From: Arthrobacter sp. B1805
GTDB taxonomy: Bacteria > Actinomycetota > Actinomycetes > Actinomycetales > Micrococcaceae
Assembly (NCBI RefSeq): GCF_002929745.1
Contig: NZ_PJIQ01000002.1
Coordinates: 62,001 to 126,000, forward strand
Direction: 5' to 3'
DNA length: 64,000 bases
The translations under genes were made by a program, and so were the position numbers. Positions 38,806 to 47,695 of this stretch are shown here, one piece after another (position 1 is the first letter of the stretch; every line of letters starts with the position of its first letter). The notes beneath the pieces are model-generated. The model had not been told where the DNA came from and made no database searches. It worked only from the letters and a program-made list of their open reading frames with translations.

Positions 38806-39121
38806 TTCGCCTCCTCCCCCTGTCGCACATCGGTTTCGGGCCCAGCCCGCGGTGTGCGGCGGGGCTTCTCCCGGTCCTCCGGACGGCATGGTCCAGCCGG
38901 GCATCTTCCATCCGATACTACTGGGAGCGTCTGGTAATGAGCTCCAAGCGACCATTCGGAGCATTACTTTGTCCTAACGATCGGGGCCTCGTCGAGTTGC
39001 CCAGAATCGCCCTCGAGCCGTGATCGCGGTGCGGTTTAGGTAATTGCGCCTGCGCTCGGCTATGCTTGTTTCTGCTGTTCACATCTCTTGCGCCTGGTGC
39101 GCGGAGTTGGAATCTCGAATT
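38806..39121. other. Intergenic region upstream of the fhaA operon
   Basis: The 316 bases between fhaA and the tRNA-Leu gene have no convincing reading frame. The region must contain the leftward promoter of the fhaA-pknB operon and the rightward promoter of the tRNA, but I could not assign -35/-10 boxes with confidence. Confidence 0.5.
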
Positions 39122-39204
39122 GCGCGAGTGGCGGAACGGCAGACGCGCTGGCTTCAGGTGCCAGTATCCGAAAGGGTGTGGGGGTTCAAATCCCCCCTCG
39201 CGCA
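39122..39204 (+). tRNA. tRNA-Leu (CAG anticodon)
   Basis: A class II tRNA of 83 bases. Acceptor GCGCGAG/CTCGCGC, anticodon CAG at 39155-39157 in the loop TTCAGGT, variable arm ATCCGAAAGGGTG region, T-arm GGTTCAAATCC. No encoded CCA. Confidence 0.96.
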
Positions 39205-39217
39205 CAGTGCAGTACAT

Positions 39218-39250
39218 GGAAGGGCCTCCACTGAGTGGGGGTCCTTCCTT
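39218..39250 (+). terminator. Terminator after tRNA-Leu
   Basis: A 15-bp stem (GGAAGGGCCTCCACT against AGTGGGGGTCCTTCC, two G-U pairs) closed by a very tight loop and followed by TT. Confidence 0.75.
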
Positions 39251-39358
39251 ATATCCTCACCCACTTCGAAAAGCCAGTATGCGAAGTATTTGATTGACAC
39301 AAGCAACGGCCGCCGTTTAGCTGACTCCATCGCATCCGCACTTCGAAGGAGACCGAGC

Positions 39359-40414
39359 ATGAGGACAACCAGGGCCACCCGCCGTTCCAGGACGATCGCC
39401 GCTCTATCGCTTGCAGCCCTGCTGGCATCGGGAACGGCCGCAGCACCCGCGATCGCGGTGGGCGAGGGGCCGAACTACGGCGGGAACGAGACCATCAACA
39501 CCTCGATCCTGCACACCTACGACGAAATGGTCGCCGAGCTCCAGAAGCAGGACGCCCGGCAGCAGGCGATGGAGCTGGAGGTGATCGGGCAATCGGTCAA
39601 GGGCCGTGACCTCTACCTCGCGAAGTACATCACCGACCCGGACAACCCGACCATCCTCTACCTGACGCAGCAGCACGGCAACGAGCAACTGACCACAGAG
39701 GGCGCGCTCGAATTCATCAAGCATCTCGGCTCCGGGAAGACGAAGGGCGTGTTGGACGGCGTCAACATCCTGGTCGTGCCGATGCTCAACCCCGATGGTG
39801 CGATGGGTGATGTCGATTTCCCGCTCGACGACTACATCGCTGATGGTGGCCGGCACCTCACGCGGGCGAACGCCGTGGGGGTGGACCTCAACCGGGATCA
39901 CGTCGGCAAGGTGCAGCCCGAGACGCGGGCGCTGCACGAGAACGTCATGAGCGCCTACGACATCGACTACATGATCGACCTGCACCACCAGGGCACGCAG
40001 AGCGAACGGGACGGCAAACTCGTCTCGGGTTCGATCCTCTATCCGACGACGCGGAATGCGTCACCCGCCGTGGTGGAGGGATCGAAGCGGCTCGGTGCCG
40101 TCGTCTTCGATGCCGTGGATTCGACGGGCTGGGGACATCTCGGGCGCTACGTCGGTGGATCTGCCGAGACGATCAGCCGCAACGGCATCGCCGTCGAGTA
40201 CGGCATCTCGACACTGCTGTTCGAGATGCGCGGGATGTCGGACCACAGCAATGAATCAGCCGTACTCGGTCAGAAGAGCAACGGCTACCTGATCAAGCAG
40301 ACGGTGACGACCCTCGACGCCACGGCGAGGGCCATCGCGGATGGTTCGATCGACTCCGCCGATACCTCTTTCTGGGACACGCTGGCGGAACAGACGACGC
40401 GCGACACCGAGTGA
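39359..40414 (+). CDS. Secreted M14-family zinc carboxypeptidase
   Basis: A Sec signal peptide is clear: basic RATRRSR, hydrophobic TIAALSLAALLASGTAA, then APAIA before VGEG. The mature enzyme shows the M14 zinc ligands HxxE in QQHGNEQ and a third His in MIDLHHQG, the substrate Asn-Arg in DLNRDH, and the catalytic Glu in TLLFEMRG. The 351-residue product lacks any extra domain. ATG 39359 has AAGGAG upstream; the frame is open through the tRNA but that is chance. It is likely an extracellular peptidase or peptidoglycan-peptide hydrolase; the substrate cannot be told. Confidence 0.9.
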   Translation: MRTTRATRRSRTIAALSLAALLASGTAAAPAIAVGEGPNYGGNETINTSILHTYDEMVAELQKQDARQQAMELEVIGQSVKGRDLYLAKYITDPDNPTILYLTQQHGNEQLTTEGALEFIKHLGSGKTKGVLDGVNILVVPMLNPDGAMGDVDFPLDDYIADGGRHLTRANAVGVDLNRDHVGKVQPETRALHENVMSAYDIDYMIDLHHQGTQSERDGKLVSGSILYPTTRNASPAVVEGSKRLGAVVFDAVDSTGWGHLGRYVGGSAETISRNGIAVEYGISTLLFEMRGMSDHSNESAVLGQKSNGYLIKQTVTTLDATARAIADGSIDSADTSFWDTLAEQTTRDTE

Positions 40415-40420
40415 CACAGG

Positions 40421-40456
40421 GCTTCCGCTGGCGGGCCCGTGCCCGTCAGCGGAAGT
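40421..40456. terminator. Hairpin between convergent carboxypeptidase and dnaE2
   Basis: Imperfect stem of about 15 bp (GCTTCCGCTGGCGGG against CCCGTCAGCGGAAGT) with a 6-base loop, placed between the two convergent stop codons and overlapping the dnaE2 end. Confidence 0.7.
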
Positions 40457-43400
40457 CCCGTGATCTGGTGGTGGCCTTCAGCTGCAGCACCTCGATACGG
40501 TCTGCCACGACGTTGACGATCCCCTCGGAGGACCGTTCGAGCAGACCGCGCACGATCACGCTGCTCGCTTCGCGCGCCACGCGGCGGTAACGCTGCCAGA
40601 CTCCCACCGAGCAGATGACGTTCACGAGCCCCGTCTCGTCCTCGAGGTTCATGAAGGTGATGCCACTCGCGGTCGCCGGCCTCTGCCGATGTGTCACGAC
40701 GCCCGCGACTTCGATCCGCCTGCCGGATTCCACCGTCCTCAGTTCCAGGGCCGTGAGGGCGCCGCGGCGTTTCAGCCTGTTCCTGGCATGGCGCACCGGG
40801 TGGTCATCCGGGGTGATGCCGGTCGACCAGAGGTCGGATCCCACCTTGTCGATGTCCGAGAGATCGGGCATCAGCGGAGGTTGGATATAGACCGCTGTCC
40901 CCTTGAGCTGTCCTTCCTGCTCGGTGGATGCAGGCCCTGCATTCCACAGTGCTTCGCGCCGGCTCAGGCCCATGGAGTCGAAGGCCCCCGACGCGGACAG
41001 TGCCTCGAGCTGCCCTGCATTCACACCCGTGCGCCGCGCGAGGTCAGGCATGTCCTCGTAGGGTCCGTTCCGTTCACGTTCGGTGACGATCTTCTCGGCC
41101 AGCTTCACCCCGAGGGATTCCACGCTGGCCAGGCCGAGCCTCACCGCGTAGTTGCCGTCACGGCGGTGCACCGTCGAATCAAAGGGAGTGTCCCGGTCGA
41201 AGTAACCCACCGGAGCTTGCTCGTCCTCCGTGCAGCAATCCATTCCGGTGGTGCGTCCACCAGGATCATCCGGAGGTTCGAAGCCCTCCAGCGGTTCCAG
41301 GTCCGCATGCACGCCGGAGTGCAGGATGTCCGGACGCAGGACGACGGCGCCGTGCCGCCGGGCATCCGCCACGAGTGTCTGTGGTGAGTAAAACCCCATG
41401 GGCTGAGCGCGTAGGAGCGAGGCGAGGAACGCTCCGGGATAGTGCAATCGCAACCAAGCGCTGACGTAGACCAGCAGGGCAAAGCTGATCGAATGGCTTT
41501 CCGCGAACCCGAAGTTCGCGAAGGCGTGGATCTTGTTGTAGATGGTGTCCGCCAGTGCGCCGGTGATCCCGTTGGATTCCATGCCCTTGTACAGCTTGGC
41601 CTTGAGCGAATCGATCCGTTCCTCACCGCGCTTGGACCCCATGGCGCGGCGCAGCAGGTCGGCATCGGCCCCGGTGCAGCCACCCACCACCATGGCCATC
41701 TGCATGAGCTGTTCCTGGAAGAGGGGTACGCCAAGGGTCCGCTCGAGGACGGGTTTGAGGTCGGGATGGATGTACCGGACCTCTTCCTCGCCCATCTTTC
41801 GCTTGATGTAGGGATGGACGGCTCCACCCTGAATGGGACCGGGCCGCACGAGGGCCACTTCGATGACGAGATCGTAGAACTGACGGGGCTGCAGGCGTGG
41901 GAGCATACCCATCTGTGCGCGGCTCTCGACCTGGAAGACTCCCACCGAATCCGCGAAACACAGCATGTCGTAGACCCCCTGTTCCTCCTTGGGGATGGTG
42001 TGCAGCTCCCATTTCTCCCCGAAGTGCCGCTCAACGAGGTCGAAGTTGTACTGGATGGCAGCGAGAATCCCTAGGCCCAGGAGGTCGAACTTGACGAGTC
42101 CCATCCATGCGCAGTCGTCCTTGTCCCACTGAAGGACGGTCCTGCCTTCCATTCGGCCATGCTCAATAGGGCATACTTCACCGACGGGCCTGTCGGTCAG
42201 CACCATCCCCCCGGAGTGGATGCCCATGTGCCGCGGGAACTTCAGGACTTCCTGTGCGAGACTCACCACGGACTCGGGAATGTCGTGGTCATCGCTGGAG
42301 ACCAGCCCACCCCACCGTTCGATCTGCTTCGACCAGGCATCCTGCTGACCCGGACTGTGCCCTAGTGCCTTCGCCATGTCCCGGACGGCGAACTTGGGGC
42401 GATAGGTGATGACGTTGGCGACCTGGGCGGCGTTGAAGCGTCCGTACTTGCGATAGACGTACTGGATGACCTCCTCACGACGGTCCGAATCGAAGTCCAC
42501 ATCGATATCGGGTTCCTCATCGCGCAGGCTCGAGAGGAACCGCTCGAAGGGCAGCCGGTACTTGATGGAGTCGACGGCGGTGATCTCCAGGAGGTAGCAC
42601 ACCGCCGAGTTGGCGGCGGATCCCCGCCCCTGGCACAAAATGCCGTTGCGGCGTGCATAGTGCACGAGGTCGTGGACGATCAGGAAGTATCCGGGGAAGT
42701 TCTTGTTCTCGATGACCTCCAGCTCGCGCTCGATACGCTCTCGGACATCGTTCCGGCCCGCGTAGAGCTTGTCCGCCCCCCGCCAGACGAGTTCCCGGAG
42801 GTAGCTCATCTGTGTGTGGCCCTCCGGCAATTCGATGTTCGGCAGGCCCGGTGTGACGCTGCGCAGGGTGAAGGAGAGATCGGCGGCGATGTCCACGGTA
42901 CGTTCCACGGCTCCGGGATAGTCCCTGAACCGTCTCGCCATCTCGGCTCCACTGCGGAGGTGGGCGGATCCAGCGGCCGGGAGCCATCCATCCATCTGGT
43001 CGAGGCTGCGGCGGGCGCGGACGGCCGCGAGTGCGGAAGCGAGCCTGTGCTGCTTCGGGGTTGCGTAGTGCACGTTGTTGGTGGCCACGGTAGGCAGCTT
43101 CAGGCGTCCTGCGACGGCGGCAAGGGCGTCATTGTGGGCGGTGTCCAGTGGATTGCCCTGATTGATGAGTTCGACGGCGACGCAGTCCCTGCCGAACAGC
43201 TCGACCAGTTTCCGGAGTTCTGCCTCCGCTGCGGATTCACCGTCGCTGACCAGGGCCGAGCGCACCGTCCCCTTCCGGCAGCCCGTGAGGATCATCCACT
43301 GGCCGCCGGCATGCCCGGCGAGGTTCTCGAGGTCGTAGCGGGGCTTTCCCTTTTCGGCGTCGGTAGTGAGCTGGGCCTCGGTGATGGCCCTGGACAGCCG

Positions 43401-43865
43401 GTGGTAGCCGGCCGATCCACGGGCGAGCACCAGGAGGTGCCGGCCTTCGGGATCGGCTTCCCCGTTCTGTGGCTTGGACAGACCGAAGGACAGTTCGGTG
43501 CCGTACATGGTCGAGAAGCCGGGATACTTCTCGGCTGCCTCCGCGAAGTGCACCGCTCCGTACAGTCCGTCATGATCGGTCAGCGCCATGCCGGACAGGC
43601 CGAGCCGCTGGGCTTCCTCGGCGAGGTGTTCCGGACTCGAGGCGCCGTCGAGAAAGCTGAAGTTGGAGTGCACATGCAGTTCCGCGTACGGAACCACAGG
43701 TCCCTCGGGGGCCGAAACCTCCGCCGGAGCCGCGTAGGGTTGCCGCTTCCGTGACCAGGCGGGGCTGTCCCCACCGTCGGCGCCGAGCGGCGGAGCGCCG
43801 GGCCGGGTGCCGGAGAGATTCCGCTCGAAGTCGGACCACGGAATGGGTGGGTTGTTCCAGCCCAT
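40446..43865 (-). CDS. dnaE2: Error-prone DNA polymerase III alpha subunit DnaE2 (ImuC)
   Basis: The translesion polymerase of the ImuA-ImuB-DnaE2 mutasome, used after DNA damage. The N-terminal PHP domain starts at ELHVHSNFSFLDGASSPEHL. The polymerase active-site acids are in EPDIDVDFDSDRREEVIQYV, a helix-hairpin-helix region follows, and the C-terminal OB domain has VVTHRQRPATASGITFMNL. The length of 1139 residues fits DnaE2 (about 1050-1100) rather than replicative DnaE1. ATG 43865 is preceded by GGAAGGG. It lies 50 bases after imuB in the same direction. Confidence 0.95.
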   Translation of the reverse strand: MGWNNPPIPWSDFERNLSGTRPGAPPLGADGGDSPAWSRKRQPYAAPAEVSAPEGPVVPYAELHVHSNFSFLDGASSPEHLAEEAQRLGLSGMALTDHDGLYGAVHFAEAAEKYPGFSTMYGTELSFGLSKPQNGEADPEGRHLLVLARGSAGYHRLSRAITEAQLTTDAEKGKPRYDLENLAGHAGGQWMILTGCRKGTVRSALVSDGESAAEAELRKLVELFGRDCVAVELINQGNPLDTAHNDALAAVAGRLKLPTVATNNVHYATPKQHRLASALAAVRARRSLDQMDGWLPAAGSAHLRSGAEMARRFRDYPGAVERTVDIAADLSFTLRSVTPGLPNIELPEGHTQMSYLRELVWRGADKLYAGRNDVRERIERELEVIENKNFPGYFLIVHDLVHYARRNGILCQGRGSAANSAVCYLLEITAVDSIKYRLPFERFLSSLRDEEPDIDVDFDSDRREEVIQYVYRKYGRFNAAQVANVITYRPKFAVRDMAKALGHSPGQQDAWSKQIERWGGLVSSDDHDIPESVVSLAQEVLKFPRHMGIHSGGMVLTDRPVGEVCPIEHGRMEGRTVLQWDKDDCAWMGLVKFDLLGLGILAAIQYNFDLVERHFGEKWELHTIPKEEQGVYDMLCFADSVGVFQVESRAQMGMLPRLQPRQFYDLVIEVALVRPGPIQGGAVHPYIKRKMGEEEVRYIHPDLKPVLERTLGVPLFQEQLMQMAMVVGGCTGADADLLRRAMGSKRGEERIDSLKAKLYKGMESNGITGALADTIYNKIHAFANFGFAESHSISFALLVYVSAWLRLHYPGAFLASLLRAQPMGFYSPQTLVADARRHGAVVLRPDILHSGVHADLEPLEGFEPPDDPGGRTTGMDCCTEDEQAPVGYFDRDTPFDSTVHRRDGNYAVRLGLASVESLGVKLAEKIVTERERNGPYEDMPDLARRTGVNAGQLEALSASGAFDSMGLSRREALWNAGPASTEQEGQLKGTAVYIQPPLMPDLSDIDKVGSDLWSTGITPDDHPVRHARNRLKRRGALTALELRTVESGRRIEVAGVVTHRQRPATASGITFMNLEDETGLVNVICSVGVWQRYRRVAREASSVIVRGLLERSSEGIVNVVADRIEVLQLKATTRSRDFR

Positions 43866-43915
43866 GGTGTTCCCTTCCTGTCCTGCTGTTGTCGTCGTGC
43901 GGCATTCCCGCGTGA

Positions 43916-45526
43916 TCAGTCGTAGCTGGCCTCGACCCACCATGAATGGTTCTCGAGCAGCAGCAACCAGGCAGAACCCGACTGGTCCACCAACTGGAAA
44001 CGGTTCAGGACGCGGCCCTTCGGGTCCCACCACCGCTCGTTGATGGGCCAGGGGCCGGCCCAGGAGTGCACGGGCCGCCGGCCGTCGTCGGACCCGGTAC
44101 TGAAGAAGGCAGGGTCGGCGCTCAGGAGGCCGCGGGAATCGACGTCCACCGGATTACCGCTGGAGTCGACGACCGCGGCGGGTACGGGGTCGGCGAAGAC
44201 GGTGGCCGGCGCCGGACCGGGCAGGCGGCCGGGCCAGGGCTGGTCGCGGTCCTTAACGGGCACTTTCGCAGGGGACGACGGTGCATCCCCCCAGGGGATG
44301 AAGACGCGGCGGTCCGCCAGGAGCCGCCCTCCGGCGATGATCGCGGTGAGCACGGCGCCGTGTCCCAGCATGCTCTGTACGCGGGCCAGGCCGTGGTGGA
44401 TTCCCTCATCCGGTCCGGTTCCCCACAAGCCGTCAGCGTGGTCAGCGAGATCCTCGACGATGTCCGGCACGATATGGACCCGCGAGATGCCGGACGTCAG
44501 GCCGTGGTCGGATGCCTGGGTGCCCTGGAGCTGCCAGCGCACACGGTCGACGACGTCGTCCGCATCGAACCAGCGTGGGTGCTGCCACCGGCGTTCAGAC
44601 ACCTCACCAGACTCCGTGTGCAGTGAGACGTGGAGTGCGGTGCAGACCAGTCCCGCCTCCCGCAGTGTGTCGACGAATTCGCCGGCCCTTGTCCGGAACG
44701 CGAAGGCGAGCTGGTCGATGCGGGCGAGGGGTGGCTCGAAGTCGGCCACGGTGTCGAGTTGCGGCGGTGGTGTCCGGGCGACGACGTTCCTGTGGTCGAG
44801 TCCGCTCGCCTGCCGGTGGGCGATAGCTCCTTCCAGGCCGAAGCGGTTGCGGACATCGGATGCCTTGAGCGCAGCGAAGTCGCCGAGGGACCGGATGCCG
44901 AGACGCTTGAGCAGCACGGTGAGCTTCGGCAGCTCCAGGACCTCCAGGGGGTAGCTGCTGAGGAACATGGGCGAGCTGCCACGTGGGATGATGACGAGTT
45001 GCTCGGCCTCGGGGTCCTCCAGCTGATCAGTCGCTTTGGCGGCCTGTTCGGCAGCGAACGGACCATCCGCGATGCCGATGCGCACATCGGTGAGGCCCAT
45101 CGCCGCCAATGTTCCGAAGACCACGTCCGCTGCCTTGTCCTCGCCCCCGTAGTAACGTGAGGGCCCCTTGACCAGAACCGCGCACAAGCCGGGCCGGATG
45201 ACCTGGACGCCGGGCATGATGGTCTCCACCGCGGCCGTCACGGGTTCGAAGGTGCGTTCATCGAGCGAGGGATCGTACGGAAGGGACACCAGTCCCGTGC
45301 TGCGGGCCTGGGCCTCCCTGATACGCAAGCCCCTTCTCACGCCGTCCTGGCGTGCTGCGGGAGAGCAGGCGAAGACCTCCCCGCGGTCCACAAGGGCGAG
45401 GGCCGCATCGGCGGGCAGTGCGTGCTCGCGCAGCGCAGCGGTAATGGGCCAATCAGGGCACCACAGCATCATGGTCCGGGTTGCGGGGGCCGTGCCGGCG
45501 GGGACGGCGGACAGGGTGGGGCTCAT
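43916..45526 (-). CDS. imuB: ImuB, inactive Y-family polymerase-like protein
   Basis: A Y-family fold protein that bridges DnaE2, ImuA and the beta clamp. At the N-terminus, where DinB has its first catalytic Asp and FASVE, this protein reads MMLWCPDWPITAAL; at the second site SIDE is replaced by VLVKGPSRYYGGED, so the catalytic acids are missing as expected for ImuB. Finger, thumb and HhH segments are recognisable (GIRSLGDFAALKASDVRNRFG). It ends with the typical LLLENHSWWVEASYD. 536 residues. The start overlaps the imuA stop by 4 bases. Confidence 0.93.
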   Translation of the reverse strand: MSPTLSAVPAGTAPATRTMMLWCPDWPITAALREHALPADAALALVDRGEVFACSPAARQDGVRRGLRIREAQARSTGLVSLPYDPSLDERTFEPVTAAVETIMPGVQVIRPGLCAVLVKGPSRYYGGEDKAADVVFGTLAAMGLTDVRIGIADGPFAAEQAAKATDQLEDPEAEQLVIIPRGSSPMFLSSYPLEVLELPKLTVLLKRLGIRSLGDFAALKASDVRNRFGLEGAIAHRQASGLDHRNVVARTPPPQLDTVADFEPPLARIDQLAFAFRTRAGEFVDTLREAGLVCTALHVSLHTESGEVSERRWQHPRWFDADDVVDRVRWQLQGTQASDHGLTSGISRVHIVPDIVEDLADHADGLWGTGPDEGIHHGLARVQSMLGHGAVLTAIIAGGRLLADRRVFIPWGDAPSSPAKVPVKDRDQPWPGRLPGPAPATVFADPVPAAVVDSSGNPVDVDSRGLLSADPAFFSTGSDDGRRPVHSWAGPWPINERWWDPKGRVLNRFQLVDQSGSAWLLLLENHSWWVEASYD

Positions 45527-46347
45527 GAGGATTTCATCAGCTGGGGTTCGAACAGGGTTCCGGGGGTAGTGGCAGGAGCGGTACCCGACGGGAGTCCCTG
45601 GGGGCCCGGTGAGTTGTGGAACGCGACGTCATCCGCGGCGGTGCCCTGCAGGTCCGTCAGTCCGACGTAGGCATGGCGGAGCCTGCCCGAGGGCTGCGTT
45701 GCGGTGATCTTCATGCGGCGGGCCCGTAGGTGGCCGGACCCCGAGCCGAGGCCTTCCCACGCGCTCTCTGCCACTCCGAGCGTCGAATCGCTCTGCTTCC
45801 AGGCGCCCAGGGTGACCAGTGCGGCTCCGCGCTGGCGCAACCGGGCCTTGAGCCGCGCCCACTCGGTAGGGGCCAGATGCTCCGGGGCGCGCGTCAGGAC
45901 GATCGAGACGACGTCCACGAGGGCTGCCGTGACCGTGAGCCACTGGGATCCAGGATCGGGCACCAGGATGAGGCGATCGAGATTGATGCCGAAACCCTGG
46001 GCCGCCTCCACGCTGAAGTCCGGCATGCCGATGACACTGCACCAGGCCCCCGTGGCGGAAGGACCGGCGAGCAGGGCCATGGCGAGGGTGGTGGAGTTCC
46101 GGACGGCGTACGAGCCGCCGGACTGGAGCCCTCCGCCGGGCAGGATCCGCGCGAGGGCCGGAACAGTGGGCATCCGGCGGGAATCGAGTTTGCTGGCCTG
46201 CATGCTGTTGATGCGTGCCTGCAGGTCGAGTCGGGCGTCGGCGGCCGGAGTGCCCTGGCGACCGAGGAAGTTTGGGCGTGACGCGTCCTCGAGGTCGGAG
46301 GAGGGCTCATCCCATTCGAGGGCAGAGCCGGCAGCTGGAGGCGTCAC
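45523..46347 (-). CDS. imuA: ImuA-like RecA-fold protein of the mutasome
   Basis: First gene of the imuA-imuB-dnaE2 cassette. The 274-residue product is a divergent, RecA-like protein: the P-loop region has decayed (PGGGLQSGGSYAVRNSTTLA), but the alternation of strands typical of the fold is visible (GAWCSVIGMPDFSVEAAQG, DRLILVPDPGSQW, DVVSIVLTRA). Identification relies mainly on context. The GTG start at 46347 has no ribosome site in the 10 bases between it and the LexA box, so either translation is leaderless or the start is elsewhere. Confidence 0.85.
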   Translation of the reverse strand: MTPPAAGSALEWDEPSSDLEDASRPNFLGRQGTPAADARLDLQARINSMQASKLDSRRMPTVPALARILPGGGLQSGGSYAVRNSTTLAMALLAGPSATGAWCSVIGMPDFSVEAAQGFGINLDRLILVPDPGSQWLTVTAALVDVVSIVLTRAPEHLAPTEWARLKARLRQRGAALVTLGAWKQSDSTLGVAESAWEGLGSGSGHLRARRMKITATQPSGRLRHAYVGLTDLQGTAADDVAFHNSPGPQGLPSGTAPATTPGTLFEPQLMKSS

Positions 46348-46357
46348 CCGTTAATAT

Positions 46358-46373
46358 TCGAATACGTGTTCGA
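46358..46373 (-). promoter_or_regulatory. LexA/SOS box of the imuA-imuB-dnaE2 operon
   Basis: On the minus strand TCGAACACGTATTCGA, one base from the Gram-positive SOS consensus with TCGAAC and GTTCGA half sites separated by four bases. It ends 10 bases upstream of the imuA start, so LexA would block transcription directly. Confidence 0.88.
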
Positions 46374-46516
46374 TTAAGTCAATCGGCGCGCCTCCGCTGA
46401 AAACCGCTCTTCTTATGGTAGGCGCGCGCCTGTAGCGGGAGCGGTGATGGTGTTTAGGGGAGCGAAGGATTCAGCGGAGTAGGTATGCAGGTGACAGCTC
46501 GGTCCGGCGTCGAGCC

Positions 46517-46909
46517 TCAGGCGTCGGCGGATTTCTTCCCGGCGTCGCGCTCCTTCACCCGTGCGGCCTCCGCGCGGACGGCCGCCTGCGTGGATCGTTC
46601 GGCCACCAGCCATGCGGGTGGTTCCTGCAGCAGGGCGGTGATCTGCTCGCTCGTCAACGGATCCGTGATGCCCCCGCGGGCCAGCCCGCTGATCGAGATG
46701 CCGAGCTTCTGGGCGACGACGGGGCGCGGGTGGGGGCCCGTGCGGCGCAGTTCTGCCAGCCACTCCGGCGGGGTCTGCTGCAACTCGTTGAACTCCGCGC
46801 GCGTCAGTTCGGTCTCCTGGAAATCCTGGGGAGCGGCGGGCAGGTAGATTCCCAGCTTCTTCGCCGCTGTGGCGGGCTTCAGGGTCTGGGGGTTCTTCGC
46901 GGGAGTCAT
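46517..46909 (-). CDS. DUF5997 family protein with two internal repeats
   Basis: The 130-residue cytoplasmic protein matches what I know as DUF5997. It consists of two tandem copies of about 44 residues (11-55 and 62-105). Each starts with [K/R]P-x-x-A and KLGI, which resembles the first part of a helix-turn-helix, and ends with LT-x6-L-x-Q-x-PP-x-WL-x3-R. A charged, Ala/Lys/Glu-rich tail follows. It is divergent from the LysR-type sensor gene with only 18 bases between the proposed starts. A DNA-binding role is my inference. Confidence 0.8.
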   Translation of the reverse strand: MTPAKNPQTLKPATAAKKLGIYLPAAPQDFQETELTRAEFNELQQTPPEWLAELRRTGPHPRPVVAQKLGISISGLARGGITDPLTSEQITALLQEPPAWLVAERSTQAAVRAEAARVKERDAGKKSADA

Positions 46910-46927
46910 GGTCCAAGCTTAACGGTC

Positions 46928-47656
46928 ATGGGCAGGCGCTACTGTGATCAGGTGCCCAGCGACCAGCCCCGAACCCTGTCCGTCGGCTTCGTGCCGGGTG
47001 TGACGCCGGGAAAGTGGGTGGCCAGGTGGCGTGAGCGGCATCCGGACGTACCCCTGGAGCTCCACCAGCACGACGACGCCCTGGCGGCATTGCGCGACGG
47101 GTCCGACGACGTCGTTTTCGTCCGGTTGCCGGTGGATCGCACGGGGTTCCACCTCATCCCGCTCTACGAGGAACAGCCCGTGGTCGTGATGTCGAGGGAC
47201 AACGAGCTGTCGCTCTACGACGATGTGCCGCCCGCGGAGCTCGAGGGGGAGATGCTGCTCGACGTCGTCGAATGCGGCGGTCCGAAGACGGCTGTGGAGG
47301 TGGCGGCTTCCGGTGCGGGCGTCGTCGTCCTGCCGATGTCCGTCGCCCGCCTGTTTGCCCGGAAGGATGCCGTCCACCGGCCCGTTCCGGGTCTGCCCAC
47401 GACGACCATCGGCATCGCGTGGCGGGTGGAGGACGAGTCCGACGACGTCGAGGAGTTCATCGGCATCGTCCGTGGTCGGACGGCACAGAGTTCACGGCAG
47501 CCCTCCCAGCGCGAGGCACCCAAGAAGTCCGCGTCGCAGAAGGCAGCCGCGAAGAAGGCGGCCGCCGGCGGGGGAACCAAGGAGCAGAAGGGTAGCCGGA
47601 AGCCGCAGCCGAGGAAGCCGGCCCGTCCGTCCGGCTCGCGCGGAAAGCGACGCTGA
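46928..47656 (+). CDS. LysR-type substrate-binding domain protein without DNA-binding domain
   Basis: Residues 15-180 look like the effector-binding domain of LysR regulators (SVGFVPGVTPGKWVARWRER, VPLELHQHDDALAALRDGSDD, GAGVVVLPMSVARLFA), but no N-terminal helix-turn-helix is present. The last 60 residues are very rich in Lys, Ala, Pro and Arg (KKSASQKAAAKKAAAGG, RKPARPSGSRGKRR), a tail able to bind nucleic acid non-specifically. ATG 46928 and GTG 46952 are both possible starts; neither has a good ribosome site. It probably acts with the divergent DUF5997 protein. Confidence 0.8.
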   Translation: MGRRYCDQVPSDQPRTLSVGFVPGVTPGKWVARWRERHPDVPLELHQHDDALAALRDGSDDVVFVRLPVDRTGFHLIPLYEEQPVVVMSRDNELSLYDDVPPAELEGEMLLDVVECGGPKTAVEVAASGAGVVVLPMSVARLFARKDAVHRPVPGLPTTTIGIAWRVEDESDDVEEFIGIVRGRTAQSSRQPSQREAPKKSASQKAAAKKAAAGGGTKEQKGSRKPQPRKPARPSGSRGKRR

Positions 47657-47695
47657 CGATGCTCGCGCGCTACTGGTCCGGCAGTCCCAGGGTCG

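Noticed and set aside
39044-39358. Upstream extension of the carboxypeptidase frame through the tRNA-Leu gene
   Set aside because: The frame is open by chance across the tRNA. A strong ribosome site and a signal peptide define the start at 39359.
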